The notes beneath the pieces are model-generated. The model was not told the DNA's origin and did no database searches. It saw nothing but the letters and a program-made list of their open reading frames with translations. Below are positions 37,043 through 45,354 of a DNA stretch of 64,000 bases, piece by piece. The stretch spans positions 186,001-250,000 of the forward strand of contig NZ_BPLK01000001.1 in the NCBI RefSeq assembly GCF_019656215.1, in the 5' to 3' direction. The position numbers were made by a program, and so were the translations under genes. Positions within the stretch are counted from its first letter, which is position 1. The number at the start of each line of letters is the position of its first letter. This stretch comes from Apilactobacillus zhangqiuensis (lineage in GTDB: Bacteria; Bacillota; Bacilli; Lactobacillales; Lactobacillaceae).

Positions 37043-37059
37043 TAATGTGAATTACATTA
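37043..37059 (-). promoter_or_regulatory. Palindrome upstream of the TetR gene
   Basis: TAATGT and ACATTA flank GAATT as a perfect 6-bp inverted repeat, a size and position suited to a TetR dimer. Confidence 0.5.
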
Positions 37060-37109
37060 AATCTTTGCCATACATATAATTATAATCTTATCTAGAAAAA
37101 TAAATACTT

Positions 37110-37540
37110 AAGTTTTTGCAAATTTAATTAAGTTTATACAAAAAAACTTAAAATAACTTTTAATTAGATTTGATATAAAATTAATTTATAAAAATGGTGT
37201 ATTTTATAAGCTAAACTTAACTTTAAATCATTGAATTATAAGCGTGTGTTAAATGTCTATAAAAAGTAGTTAAATAATCCTTATTAGATATTGAAAAATG
37301 TAGATGCTGGTCATATAATTATTTTTGCTGAGTTATTGACTTGATATTAACTTGATTGTTTAAAAATCTTAAAGAAATAACAATAATTAAAAAGTTATAC
37401 ACGTTGTTCAATAGCTCGATTTCACAAGATTATCGATATACTGTTATGGTTTAACATATTATCAACAAATTACTACATACAAATTTGGAAAAATTATGGC
37501 GGGAGTTGTAAAGTTAATTCAGATCTTATAACTCTTTTTT
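37110..37540. other. AT-rich gene-free stretch with short repeats and a terminator-like hairpin
   Basis: The 660 bases between the TetR gene and glpF have no convincing gene. Two direct copies of AAGTTTWTRCAAA start at 37110 and 37130, with a partial inverted copy at about 37141-37152. At 37504-37537, GAGTTGTAA and TTATAACTC pair and are followed by a T-run, so a transcript may end there. From about 37552, a 28-codon open stretch (VEALPCIKRMEELEQDKDDG, ending TAG at 37634) reads like the tail of a lost gene but has no start signal. Confidence 0.35.
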
Positions 37541-37658
37541 TATGTCTCTGAGTTGTTTTTGTAGAAGCGTTGCCGTGTATTAAGCGGATGGAAGAACTTG
37601 AGCAAGATAAAGATGATGGAGTAAATACTGTGTAGTTTATATAAAGGAGTAGAAAATT

Positions 37659-38381
37659 TTGGATCATTACACGCTATTAACTAGATGCATCGCTGAATTT
37701 ATTGGAACAGCTATCATGGTCGCATTGGGTAACGGTTCAGTTGCTAATGTCGAATTAAAGGGGACTAAAGGTTTCCATGGTGGCTGGGTATTAATTGGTT
37801 TTGGATACGGAATTGGGGTTATGATTCCCGCAATGATGTTTGCGACAATATCCGGCGCACAAATTAATCCAGCAATGACACTTGCTTTGGCTTTTACAAA
37901 CCAATTCCCATGGCATGAAGTATTACCATACATTGTGGCACAACTATTGGGTGCTACGGTTGGTCAAATTGCGGTGGTACTTACTTACAAGCCATATTAT
38001 GACAAGACAACTAACTGTGAATGTGTCCTTGGTACTTTTGCAACCATCGATTCAGCTCACAGCTACCTAAATGGTTTTATTAACGAATTAATTGGAACAT
38101 TCTTATTGGTATTAGGCGCATTGGCAATGACAGCCGATAAACTAGATCCACGTGCTGACTTTATCGCATTAGGTTTTCTAGTAATGTGTTTGGTTGTTTC
38201 ATTTGGTGGACCAACCGGACCAGCATTGAATCCGGCTAGAGATATCATGCCAAGAATTGTTCACGCCTTTTGTCCATTTAAGAACAAGGGTGGTTCACAC
38301 TGGAAGTACAGTTGGGTGCCAATCGTTGCTCCAATCATTGGTGCGACCCTAGCAGCCATTTTGTACAAGACAGTCTTTTAA
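37659..38381 (+). CDS. glpF: Glycerol facilitator / aquaglyceroporin (MIP family)
   Basis: This 240-aa channel has six helices and two half-helices. The pore motifs are intact: INPAMTL in the first half and LNPARDI in the second, with ARDI giving the selectivity-filter Arg. The extra spacing and Gly-rich loops suit the GlpF branch that passes glycerol and other small neutral solutes. AAAGGAG lies ten bases before a TTG start. It stands alone: no glycerol kinase or dehydrogenase gene is adjacent. Confidence 0.92.
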   Translation: MDHYTLLTRCIAEFIGTAIMVALGNGSVANVELKGTKGFHGGWVLIGFGYGIGVMIPAMMFATISGAQINPAMTLALAFTNQFPWHEVLPYIVAQLLGATVGQIAVVLTYKPYYDKTTNCECVLGTFATIDSAHSYLNGFINELIGTFLLVLGALAMTADKLDPRADFIALGFLVMCLVVSFGGPTGPALNPARDIMPRIVHAFCPFKNKGGSHWKYSWVPIVAPIIGATLAAILYKTVF

Positions 38382-38391
38382 TCATTAGAAT

Positions 38392-38432
38392 CAAAGAAAG
38401 AGGAGAAAATATTAAGATTTTCTTCTCTTTTT
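38392..38432 (+). terminator. Terminator after glpF
   Basis: The stem AAAGAGGAGAAAAT/ATTTTCTTCTCTTT (one G-U pair) with a 6-nt loop is followed by a T-run. Confidence 0.85.
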
Positions 38433-38551
38433 TATTTTTGGTTAAGTTTTAAATATATCAAATGAACTTAATGTCTAATTAAAAAAATAAAAGCCTAATT
38501 TATTGCGGATTTGGTAAAAAACAATTTGATAAAAGTTTAGTAATTGCCATT

Positions 38552-38580
38552 TTGACAGTGTTTTGGCAAAGTTATATTAT
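38552..38580 (+). promoter_or_regulatory. Consensus promoter of the predicted long non-coding RNA
   Basis: TTGACA (38552-38557), exactly 17 bases, then TATTAT (38575-38580), preceded by an AT-rich stretch like an UP element. The expected start is near 38587. No reading frame follows. Confidence 0.75.
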
Positions 38581-38586
38581 TACCTT

Positions 38587-39279
38587 CGAAGAGATGGTTA
38601 ACGACTTAATCGTTATCCTCAACAGTTAAGATTGCTAGCCTTCCCTTTGTTTAATCTTCGTGATTAAACTCCAGAAGTTTATTTATTAGAATACGATTAC
38701 TTGATTTTAGATGCCCCTGAATTTGTCTAACAAGTGATTTATGCACCTTCAGAATTGCTTAAAAATCGTGGAATTGTAACATAACACCAATAATAATAAA
38801 TTTTGGTCGTGCATCGATTTACTAAGAACAACAACAAATTACTATCATGAAATCGTGTAACCTTAGTCTAACTTTCTTTGAGAACTTTATTCATACACTT
38901 TCTTATAAAACTATCTCTAGTTCTGCTGCGTATCAAGTCGCGCTGGTAAGTAGTAGATCAAAAATCCGTTAATTTATGAATTTCCCCGAGTTTATAAATT
39001 AATTCTCTCGTCCATAAGTAGATAAATAAAGTAAAAACATTTATTACGTTTGCATGTGTTCATATAAATATTATTATGCACTTTCATGGTAAGCTCACTC
39101 CAGAAAAATGATTATGAATTCTTCCCTGAATATAATTAGTAAACAAAGAGCAAACCTGTTCTTACGTGAATCGATATTCCATAAATAAGCTGATTGCAAA
39201 TTAAAATTATTCAAGGCACTGGATAATTTTAGTTTCTCCATCAATAACCGATACTGTCGTAGGTATCGGTTATTTTTTT
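38587..39279 (+). ncRNA. Predicted structured non-coding RNA of about 690 nt
   Basis: The interval from the strong promoter to the terminator at 39243-39279 has no frame of useful length on either strand. Local perfect hairpins occur along it: TAACGA/TCGTTA (38599-38615, 5-nt loop), GTTTAATC/GATTAAAC with a TTCGT loop (38649-38669), CTGAA/TTCAG (38717-38752), CGATTT/AAATCG (38815-38855) and AATTTAT/ATAAATT (38971-39000). Size and context suggest the large ornate RNAs known from Lactobacillales (ROOL or GOLLD class), but I cannot match a consensus by eye. tmRNA and RNase P RNA are excluded by size and missing hallmarks. Confidence 0.65.
39243..39279 (+). terminator. Terminator of the long non-coding RNA
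   Basis: The perfect 12-bp stem AATAACCGATAC/GTATCGGTTATT with an 8-nt loop is followed by a T-run. No coding gene precedes it within 850 bases. Confidence 0.9.
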
Positions 39280-39336
39280 ATCCATATGTAGTGGTTTGTG
39301 ATAAACTTGAATAAATCAATTAGGAGATGAAAAGTA

Positions 39337-40050
39337 ATGAATAATGCTAATGCCTTGTACCAATACGGTACATTAGCAATGTTAGTTCCTGGATTATTCG
39401 AAGGAACTCTACCATTAAAAGAACTACTAAAACACGGTGATACCGGTATCGGTACCGGTGACGGTCTAGATGGCGAACTAGTCGTTTTAGACGGTGTCGC
39501 ATATCAAATCGATGGTGACGGTAATGTCAACGAACTAGATGATGATTTCATGGTTCCGTTTGGTGATGTTCATTTTGCTAACTTCGAACATCTAGCTAAC
39601 GTTCATGCGTTGGTAAAAATGGAAGATTTAGAAGAAAAAGTATCTTCTGAATTAGACTGGAACAATACTTTCTTCTCAGTTCGCGCTCATGGAACATTCA
39701 AATCTGTAAAGACTAGATCAGTTCATAAGCAATCGAAACCATATCCAACACTAGTTGAATGTGCTCACCAACAAAATGAATTTGAAGCAGAAGATGTTGA
39801 AGGAACAGTGATTGGTTACTTCTCACCACAAATCTTCAATGGTGCATCTGTTGGAGGATTCCATCTTCACTTCTTGGCTGATGATAAATCAATAGGGGGC
39901 CATTTATTAGACTTTGAAATGGTTTCAGGTGATATCAAGGTTCAAAAACTTGATGAATTAATTCAAAAACTACCATCATCAAACGATGACTTTATGAAAC
40001 ATGACTTCTCAAAGGATGACATTGCTGGTGCCATCGGAGAAGCTGAATAA
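39337..40050 (+). CDS. aldB: Alpha-acetolactate decarboxylase
   Basis: It decarboxylates alpha-acetolactate to acetoin, diverting pyruvate to a neutral product. The 237-aa protein is the expected length. It has the N-terminal LYQYGTLAMLVPGLFEGTLPL, TGIGTGDGLDGELVVLDG, and the zinc site GGFHLHFLADDKSIGGHLLDFEM with three His. The gene sits alone directly after the ncRNA terminator and ends at a bidirectional terminator. Its enzyme partner alsS is 11 kb upstream with a separate regulator, so the pathway is not one operon here. Confidence 0.95.
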   Translation: MNNANALYQYGTLAMLVPGLFEGTLPLKELLKHGDTGIGTGDGLDGELVVLDGVAYQIDGDGNVNELDDDFMVPFGDVHFANFEHLANVHALVKMEDLEEKVSSELDWNNTFFSVRAHGTFKSVKTRSVHKQSKPYPTLVECAHQQNEFEAEDVEGTVIGYFSPQIFNGASVGGFHLHFLADDKSIGGHLLDFEMVSGDIKVQKLDELIQKLPSSNDDFMKHDFSKDDIAGAIGEAE

Positions 40051-40054
40051 AAAT

Positions 40055-40090
40055 AAAAAGGACTGACATCTTTGTCAGTCCCTTTTTATT
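40055..40090. terminator. Bidirectional terminator after aldB
   Basis: The stem AAGGACTGACA/TGTCAGTCCCTT-type hairpin with a 5-nt loop has A- and T-runs. Confidence 0.85.
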
Positions 40091-41232
40091 TACTTGTTAG
40101 TAGTGTTACCAGTTGATTGGTTTGTGTTAGTAGAGCTTGCAGTAGTGTTGGTTGTGGTAGTTTGCTTTGGTGTAAATGTTTCACGGAATAACCAACCTTC
40201 TAGAGAAGCGGTGTATACGTAAACCTTGTAGTTATTTTGTTTTGGATTGTATTGGAACCATTGATCGCCATTGGCAGGAGTGTAAGTCTTTGGAAGAATT
40301 ACACGACTGTCGCCGGGGTTATATAGTGATTGTAATCCAATGTTTCCGCTAGCTAGTTTTAATACTAGTGTGTTTGATGAGATAGCGTAGGGTTGATTGT
40401 TGCTGATTGAAAATTTATAGTTTTTACCATCAATTACTAGTATGTTGTTTGAATCGTCAACCTTCATGGCCTTAACTTTGTCACCAAAATTAATAACAGT
40501 CTTGCCAGTGCTGATAGGTGAGTTTAACGCATAGTAAGCATCATTAGCTGACTTAGTGCTTAAGTCGTTAGTAGGAACGGTCTTCTTGCTGGTAGCGTAG
40601 ACAGGAACGCGCTTGATCCAGTTAGACTTAGTGGTCTTGGTAATCCAAACACCGTTTTTAAGTGCAGGAACACTACCACCAATTAGCATCCATTGGCCCT
40701 TATTTAATTTTCTAACTAGCACAATCTTATTTTTAGCAATGGTACTCTTCTTAATAACTTTTTTGCTTTCGACTGCGTTGTTTTTAACTTTGTATCCGTA
40801 CACAGTAGTCTTCTTAGTAACTGCGTATAATGGCACATTCTTGTTAGTGTTTACAGTTACCTTAGTTGCTTTTTTAGTGGTAGTCTTTTTAGCTACTTGT
40901 TTCATCCAAGTTGTTTTGGCTTGATTGGTAGTTAAAACGGTGTTTTTAGGAGTCTTAACACCAGAAATCTTCCATACGTTACCCTTAACGTGAGTTACTG
41001 AAATCTTTGTTCCCTTGTTGATGTTAACCTTCTTTAAAACCTTCTTAGAGATGTTTTTCTTAACTACCTTATGTTCAGTTGCCACGATTTTCTTAGTAGT
41101 GGTAACTACACGTGCTTGTTTCCAGTAGCTGGAAGATTTGCTTGGTAGTGAGCTGGCATTGGCGGCAACAGCTGGTGTAGCGATTAATACGACACTGGCT
41201 AAAGCTGTCATAATGCTTTTTTGAAACTTCAT
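40090..41232 (-). CDS. Secreted Lys/Thr/Val-rich repeat protein
   Basis: This 380-aa protein has a signal peptide of about 27 residues. The mature part is highly basic, with recurring segments of the form '...ISVTHVKGNVWKISGVKTPKN' and 'KGQWMLIGGSVPALKNGVWI' followed by a Trp-[IM]-K-[RQ]-V element (TTWMKQVA, SNWIKRVP). These look like two to three copies of a small cell-wall-binding beta module similar to those of secreted lactobacillar proteins. The C-terminus is Thr/Asn-rich and low in complexity. No LPxTG motif. A cell-surface role is inferred; the family is not identified. GAAGGA precedes the ATG. Confidence 0.65.
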   Translation of the reverse strand: MKFQKSIMTALASVVLIATPAVAANASSLPSKSSSYWKQARVVTTTKKIVATEHKVVKKNISKKVLKKVNINKGTKISVTHVKGNVWKISGVKTPKNTVLTTNQAKTTWMKQVAKKTTTKKATKVTVNTNKNVPLYAVTKKTTVYGYKVKNNAVESKKVIKKSTIAKNKIVLVRKLNKGQWMLIGGSVPALKNGVWITKTTKSNWIKRVPVYATSKKTVPTNDLSTKSANDAYYALNSPISTGKTVINFGDKVKAMKVDDSNNILVIDGKNYKFSISNNQPYAISSNTLVLKLASGNIGLQSLYNPGDSRVILPKTYTPANGDQWFQYNPKQNNYKVYVYTASLEGWLFRETFTPKQTTTTNTTASSTNTNQSTGNTTNK

Positions 41233-41426
41233 TAATGAATCCTTCTTTCATATAAATATTATGACCATCTTAACTTATAATTAGATGATTTTCTACATTT
41301 TTAGAGTTTTGTAATCTTTTTTAATTATTTCGGGTTACATTTGTAGACAAACTAAATCTGTTTTGATATATTTTTAATCAAGCAAGATTTATTAATGTAA
41401 AACATATTTTATAAGGGGTGCCAAAT

Positions 41427-42134
41427 ATGAAGAAAAGAAACATTATGACTTCACTTTCAGTAGCTGCATTATCACTTTCACTACTATCAGGTGTAGCTGC
41501 AAGTGCTGATTCAATGAGCAACATGCACGACATGTCATCAATGAAGATGGACAAAAAGACTACCAAGAAATCATCAATGAAGATGACTAAGAAGTCAGCA
41601 AAGAAGACTGCCACTAAGAAATCGACTATGAAGATGAATAAAAAATCTTCAAAGAAGATGAGCATGAAACACTCAATGACAAGTGGAATGATGATGGATG
41701 GTTTAGAAATGAACATGAATTCTAAGCTACCAAAGGGCTTGAAGAAAGCTACTCACGCTAAGTTCCACGTAGGACAAAAGGTTACTTTAAAGGCTAAGCA
41801 CATGGAAGGTATGTACAATGCCAAAGCTACCGTAGCTGGTGTATACAAGACCAACCTATACGAAATTGACTTCATGCCAACTAATGGTGGCAAGATGGTT
41901 AAGGACCACAAATGGGTAGTATCTAGCGAATTAAAAGCAAAGGGTGCCCTAAAAGCTGGTAAGAAGGTTACTGTTTTAGCTGATCATATGAAATACATGA
42001 AGGGTGCTAAAGGTAAGATTGTTAAGGTTCACAAGGGACCTGCTTACGTTGTAACTTTCAAGGATACTAAGACTCACATGGTTATGAAGAACCACAAGTG
42101 GTTAACTCAACAAGAACTAAAAGCAATTAAGTAA
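41427..42134 (+). CDS. Secreted DUF1541 (YdhK-like) protein with a Met/Lys-rich linker
   Basis: In this 235-aa protein AAGGGG at 41412 selects the ATG at 41427. A signal peptide of about 29 residues is followed by roughly 60 residues dominated by Met, Lys, Ser and His (SNMHDMSSMKMDKK and similar). Two tandem DUF1541 modules follow: KFHVGQKVTLKAKHMEGMYNA...YEIDF...HKWVVSSEL and KKVTVLADHMKYMKGAKG...YVVTF...HKWLTQQEL. Some DUF1541 proteins occur with copper resistance genes, and Met/His-rich segments bind Cu(I) in other families, so metal binding is plausible but inferred. The unit is monocistronic. Confidence 0.82.
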   Translation: MKKRNIMTSLSVAALSLSLLSGVAASADSMSNMHDMSSMKMDKKTTKKSSMKMTKKSAKKTATKKSTMKMNKKSSKKMSMKHSMTSGMMMDGLEMNMNSKLPKGLKKATHAKFHVGQKVTLKAKHMEGMYNAKATVAGVYKTNLYEIDFMPTNGGKMVKDHKWVVSSELKAKGALKAGKKVTVLADHMKYMKGAKGKIVKVHKGPAYVVTFKDTKTHMVMKNHKWLTQQELKAIK

Positions 42135-42138
42135 TAAC

Positions 42139-42172
42139 AAAAAAAGACCTGACATTCGTCAGGTCTTTTTAT
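42139..42172. terminator. Bidirectional terminator
   Basis: The stem AAAGACCTGAC/GTCAGGTCTTT with a short loop and A/T runs lies between the DUF1541 gene and the TauE/SafE gene. Confidence 0.88.
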
Positions 42173-42925
42173 TTATAGTAGTGATTTAATTCCAAGTAGG
42201 ACTAACATGATACCAATGAATGGCTTTAGGTATTTGCTAATGGAACTCTTGGCAAGTCCGCTAGCCAACATTGGTGCGATGATAGCACCGACAATGGCTC
42301 CGGATGTTAGAGGAATACCGGCATGCCAATCGATGAATCCACCAGCTAAATGAAACAACATACCAACGGTGGACATGAATGCCAAGACGTATGTTGAAGT
42401 GGCAGTGGCGTTAAATGTTTCTAGACCTAAGATGAATAGGCCGGCTGTGATGACAGCACCACCACTCATTCCAGCAACCCCAACCATTAGACCAGCTAAA
42501 CAACCGTATAGCGAGGCTTTTAAACGGTCGTTACTATTGTTATCTATGGTTGCTTCAGATATCGACTTGGTCTTTTTTAACATGTTGACACCTAAAATAA
42601 TCATGATTAATCCAATAATCCATTTGTAGAATGAATCGGGGATGAAGTGAGATAGAATCGATCCGACAACTACAGATGGTAAAGCGGCGATTAACATTTG
42701 GTTTCCGATTTTGACATCAATCTTACCCTGGCGGTAGTAGCTGATTGCTCCGATGATTAGAGGTGGCAAACTAGTTACTAATGAAGTGGATGCTGCGTTC
42801 GCAGCATTTAAACCGATGACACCGGTTAGGACTCCTAGGTAGATGGCACCGCCACCGCCACCCAATAGGATAGTTAGCATTCCTACAACAATACCGAAGG
42901 CGACTAAAAAGATAATACTAGACAT
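42173..42925 (-). CDS. TauE/SafE-family (DUF81) membrane exporter
   Basis: This 250-aa protein has seven to eight helices. The N-terminal LLGGGGGAIYLGVLTGVIGL and the internal repeat GLMVGVAGMSGGAVITAGLFI carry the Gly-rich half-motifs of TauE/SafE proteins, and AASTSLVTSLPPLIIGAISYYRQGKIDVK is a family block. Members export sulfite, sulfoacetate or organic acids. Substrate is unknown here. It is transcribed divergently from a TetR regulator across a 113-base spacer with a clear operator, so that regulator probably controls it. Confidence 0.88.
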   Translation of the reverse strand: MSSIIFLVAFGIVVGMLTILLGGGGGAIYLGVLTGVIGLNAANAASTSLVTSLPPLIIGAISYYRQGKIDVKIGNQMLIAALPSVVVGSILSHFIPDSFYKWIIGLIMIILGVNMLKKTKSISEATIDNNSNDRLKASLYGCLAGLMVGVAGMSGGAVITAGLFILGLETFNATATSTYVLAFMSTVGMLFHLAGGFIDWHAGIPLTSGAIVGAIIAPMLASGLAKSSISKYLKPFIGIMLVLLGIKSLL

Positions 42926-42972
42926 GATAATGTTCCTCTCTGATTTAGAATGTTTGCTTTTTTACGTTTTAT

Positions 42973-43011
42973 TAATTACAATGTGTAATTATAGCATTCA
43001 ATATGTAATTA
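42973..43011. promoter_or_regulatory. Operator between the TauE/SafE and TetR genes
   Basis: TAATTACA (42973-42980) and TGTAATTA (42984-42991) form a perfect 8-bp inverted repeat around ATG. A further TGTAATTA half-site follows at 43004-43011. The position suits control of both divergent genes by the adjacent TetR protein. Confidence 0.7.
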
Positions 43012-43038
43012 TCAATTTATATGCTTGGGGGCCTCAAT

Positions 43039-43596
43039 GTGAGAACAGCGACGATTTCAAAACTAGATATCATTAAAACGGCGATTATCATGATTGAAAA
43101 GGGTGACAAGTTAACTTTTTCGACTATTTCGCGAAAGATGAAGATTACGTCACAATCGTTATACAACTACTTTAAGAATCAAAAAGAACTAGAGTATGTG
43201 ATTGTTGGCACGGTCATCTCCGCTGCTTGTCAGATTGCTGAACGTAAAACATTTGGCAAAAGTGGCCATGATGGGGTTATTTATTTATCGCTAACATTTC
43301 GAAAGATGGGGGTAAAACACATTAATCTAGCCCAATTTGTCATTTCACATCATCGTACTAATCATTATCAAATTGTTACTGACGCATTTAGTGAACTAAA
43401 GGCTTTATTGGATCATATGCTTCAAAGTTACATTGATGCTAAAAAACTATTGAATGCCAGTCGATTAATTAGAAGTTTAGTGGTTGGTGACATTTTAAAC
43501 GTTGGAACTGGTTGGTTTAAAAGCCCAGAGGTAAAGGCAGAAGCTAGTTTTATTGAGATGTTAAATCTTAGTTTAGATGCTTTAAAGAATTCTTAA
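43039..43596 (+). CDS. TetR-family regulator, divergent from the TauE/SafE gene
   Basis: About 185 aa from a GTG eight bases after GGGGG; an upstream in-frame ATG at 43021 overlaps that site and is less likely. The helix-turn-helix is LTFSTISRKMKITSQSLYNYFKNQKELEYVIV. The C-terminal domain has the pattern of TetR proteins with a WHG-type C-domain (LIRSLVVGDILNVGTGWF). Its likely targets are itself and the divergent exporter, through the palindrome in the spacer. Confidence 0.85.
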   Translation: MRTATISKLDIIKTAIIMIEKGDKLTFSTISRKMKITSQSLYNYFKNQKELEYVIVGTVISAACQIAERKTFGKSGHDGVIYLSLTFRKMGVKHINLAQFVISHHRTNHYQIVTDAFSELKALLDHMLQSYIDAKKLLNASRLIRSLVVGDILNVGTGWFKSPEVKAEASFIEMLNLSLDALKNS

Positions 43597-43695
43597 ATCC
43601 ACCATTTAATTTAAAAAATTATTTTATTTTTTAAGTAAATTGGATTATATTTGTTATTATATATTCAGAGTGTTTTTTAGAAAGGATACATAATA

Positions 43696-44400
43696 ATGAA
43701 AAAATTTACCGGTTGGGTAAAACATTGGTACAGATACAAGACTGACGAACCATACATTATTGCTGCTGCAATCATTGGTGCACTTAGCCTATTAGGATCA
43801 ATTGCTTTAGACCACAAAAAGAGATTTTACATGTATGTTGTAATCTTAATTTTAATTGCTATTTGGGCACTATTTAGAAGTGTTACCTTTAAGAAGAACT
43901 TTGTTCGTCAATTCGTTGAAGAAAACAAGTTCGAAGGCAAGGATAAGGGATTAGATTTAGGTACAGGAACAGGATATGCTTTAATCAAGCTAGCCCGTGA
44001 TACCAAGCTAAACAAAGTTTACGGTGTTGAAGATAAGTACCAATACACCATCAAACGCCTTGAAAAAAATGCATACTTAGAAAACGTTAAAGACCGTATT
44101 GAAATCACCACTGCAGATATTGAAAATCTACCGTTTGATGACAAAGAATTCGACGTTATTACTGCCATTTCTGCAAATGGTAACCAATTGAGTACTCCTA
44201 AGAAATCAGTTTACACAGACATTGCATTTGAAATGGCCCGTGTAGTTGCTGATAAGGGAACAATCTTTATGGTAAACACTCCTCGCATGACAAAGAAATA
44301 TGCCATGGAATTTGAAAACAGAGGATTAAAAGTTGAATACATGCACAGAAGATTTGAACGTTTCTTCTTCCTACGTGCAATTAAAGTTACTAATAAATAA
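43696..44400 (+). CDS. Membrane-anchored class I SAM-dependent methyltransferase
   Basis: In this 234-aa protein two N-terminal hydrophobic helices (about residues 19-36 and 42-60) precede a Rossmann methyltransferase domain: GLDLGTGTGYALIKLA (motif I), VYGVEDKYQ, ITTADIENLPFDDKEFDVITAIS (motifs II-III) and a C-terminal RFFFLRAIKV. The domain is of the ubiquinone/SAM methyltransferase_11 type. Substrate unknown; the membrane anchor suggests a lipid or envelope target. The ribosome binding site is AGAAAGGA. A terminator follows. Confidence 0.85.
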   Translation: MKKFTGWVKHWYRYKTDEPYIIAAAIIGALSLLGSIALDHKKRFYMYVVILILIAIWALFRSVTFKKNFVRQFVEENKFEGKDKGLDLGTGTGYALIKLARDTKLNKVYGVEDKYQYTIKRLEKNAYLENVKDRIEITTADIENLPFDDKEFDVITAISANGNQLSTPKKSVYTDIAFEMARVVADKGTIFMVNTPRMTKKYAMEFENRGLKVEYMHRRFERFFFLRAIKVTNK

Positions 44401-44433
44401 AAAAAGCCGACCTGATTAAGGTCGACTTTTTAT
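44400..44433. terminator. Terminator between the methyltransferase and amidotransferase genes
   Basis: The stem AAAGCCGACCT/AGGTCGACTTT with one mismatch is flanked by A- and T-runs. Confidence 0.8.
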
Positions 44434-44438
44434 TTTGT

Positions 44439-45167
44439 CTAGAAGTGGTGAACACGGTTGAAGAAATCAACGAATAATTGGTTTTCTTCGTCGTATTGAT
44501 CCCACATGTTTTCTGGATGCCATTGCACACATTGGATTGACTTGTCGTCGTTTTCTAATCCTTCAATCATACCATCATCGGCACGAGCCACAACGTGTAG
44601 TCCATCTGCTACATCTTTAGCGGCTTCATGGTGGAATGAGTTAACGAATGCTCTGGTACCGAATGTTTTGGCTAATAATGAATCTTCATCAATACTAATG
44701 TGGTGTACTGGTGAGTATCCGATGGCCTTTTGTTCGTGTTGTAATTGTGGTAGACCGTTTTGTGGGGTGAATTGGGCACCGATGTCTTGGTACAAAGTTC
44801 CGCCCATTGCAACGTTTACGATTTGTAATCCACGGCAGATAGCTAGGATTGGTTTGTGCATTCTAATTGCTTGTTTAACTAACGCTAGTTCGAATTCGTC
44901 TCTGGTTTCAAATGTACGACCAATTTGAGCAATTGGTTCTTCGCCATAATACTTGGGCAATACATCTGGACCACCAGTCAAGATAACGCCATCGACAGTT
45001 TCTAATAATTCAGCAGCCATGCTTGGCTTTCCAACTGGAAAGATAACTGGAGTGATGTTGTTATCTAATAAGCAGTTCATCAAAGTTCTTTGGGCAAAAT
45101 GACCTTCTCTTTGGCGGAAGGGTTCGTCTTGACTAAAGATGATGTCTGAAGTAACTCCAATACGCAT
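44439..45167 (-). CDS. Gamma-glutamyl-gamma-aminobutyrate hydrolase-like peptidase C26
   Basis: In this 242-aa class I glutamine amidotransferase-fold hydrolase the nucleophile lies in PILAICRGLQIVNVAMGGTLYQDIG (Cys about residue 109) and the His-Glu pair in VQWHPENMW near the C-terminus. FVNSFHHEA is another C26 hallmark (PuuD/YvdE-like). It probably cleaves gamma-glutamyl amides or peptides. AAGGGA supports the ATG at 45167; a TTG at 45176 would be too close to it. The unit is monocistronic. Confidence 0.88.
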   Translation of the reverse strand: MRIGVTSDIIFSQDEPFRQREGHFAQRTLMNCLLDNNITPVIFPVGKPSMAAELLETVDGVILTGGPDVLPKYYGEEPIAQIGRTFETRDEFELALVKQAIRMHKPILAICRGLQIVNVAMGGTLYQDIGAQFTPQNGLPQLQHEQKAIGYSPVHHISIDEDSLLAKTFGTRAFVNSFHHEAAKDVADGLHVVARADDGMIEGLENDDKSIQCVQWHPENMWDQYDEENQLFVDFFNRVHHF

Positions 45168-45354
45168 ATGAATCAATCCCTTTTTATAAATTTAGTGATA
45201 ATATTGTTATTCTATCATTTTATCGAATATTTTCCACTTATATTCCTTAGTGCACGACATTTTCGATTGCATTGGCATTTCAGATGTGCTATTTTTTATT
45301 ACATATTGTGGAAAATTATGACGGAATAGTTTTCAAACGGGGAGATGAAGTTTC

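Noticed and set aside
38587-39279. tmRNA or RNase P RNA as identity of the long ncRNA
   Set aside because: It is far longer than either, with no tRNA-like ends, no tag-peptide frame ending in Ala-Ala and no RNase P core that I could see.
45177-45354. CodY box upstream of oppA-like copy 1
   Set aside because: Several TTTTC/GAAAA fragments occur, but none matches AATTTTCWGAAAATT with few enough mismatches in such AT-rich DNA.
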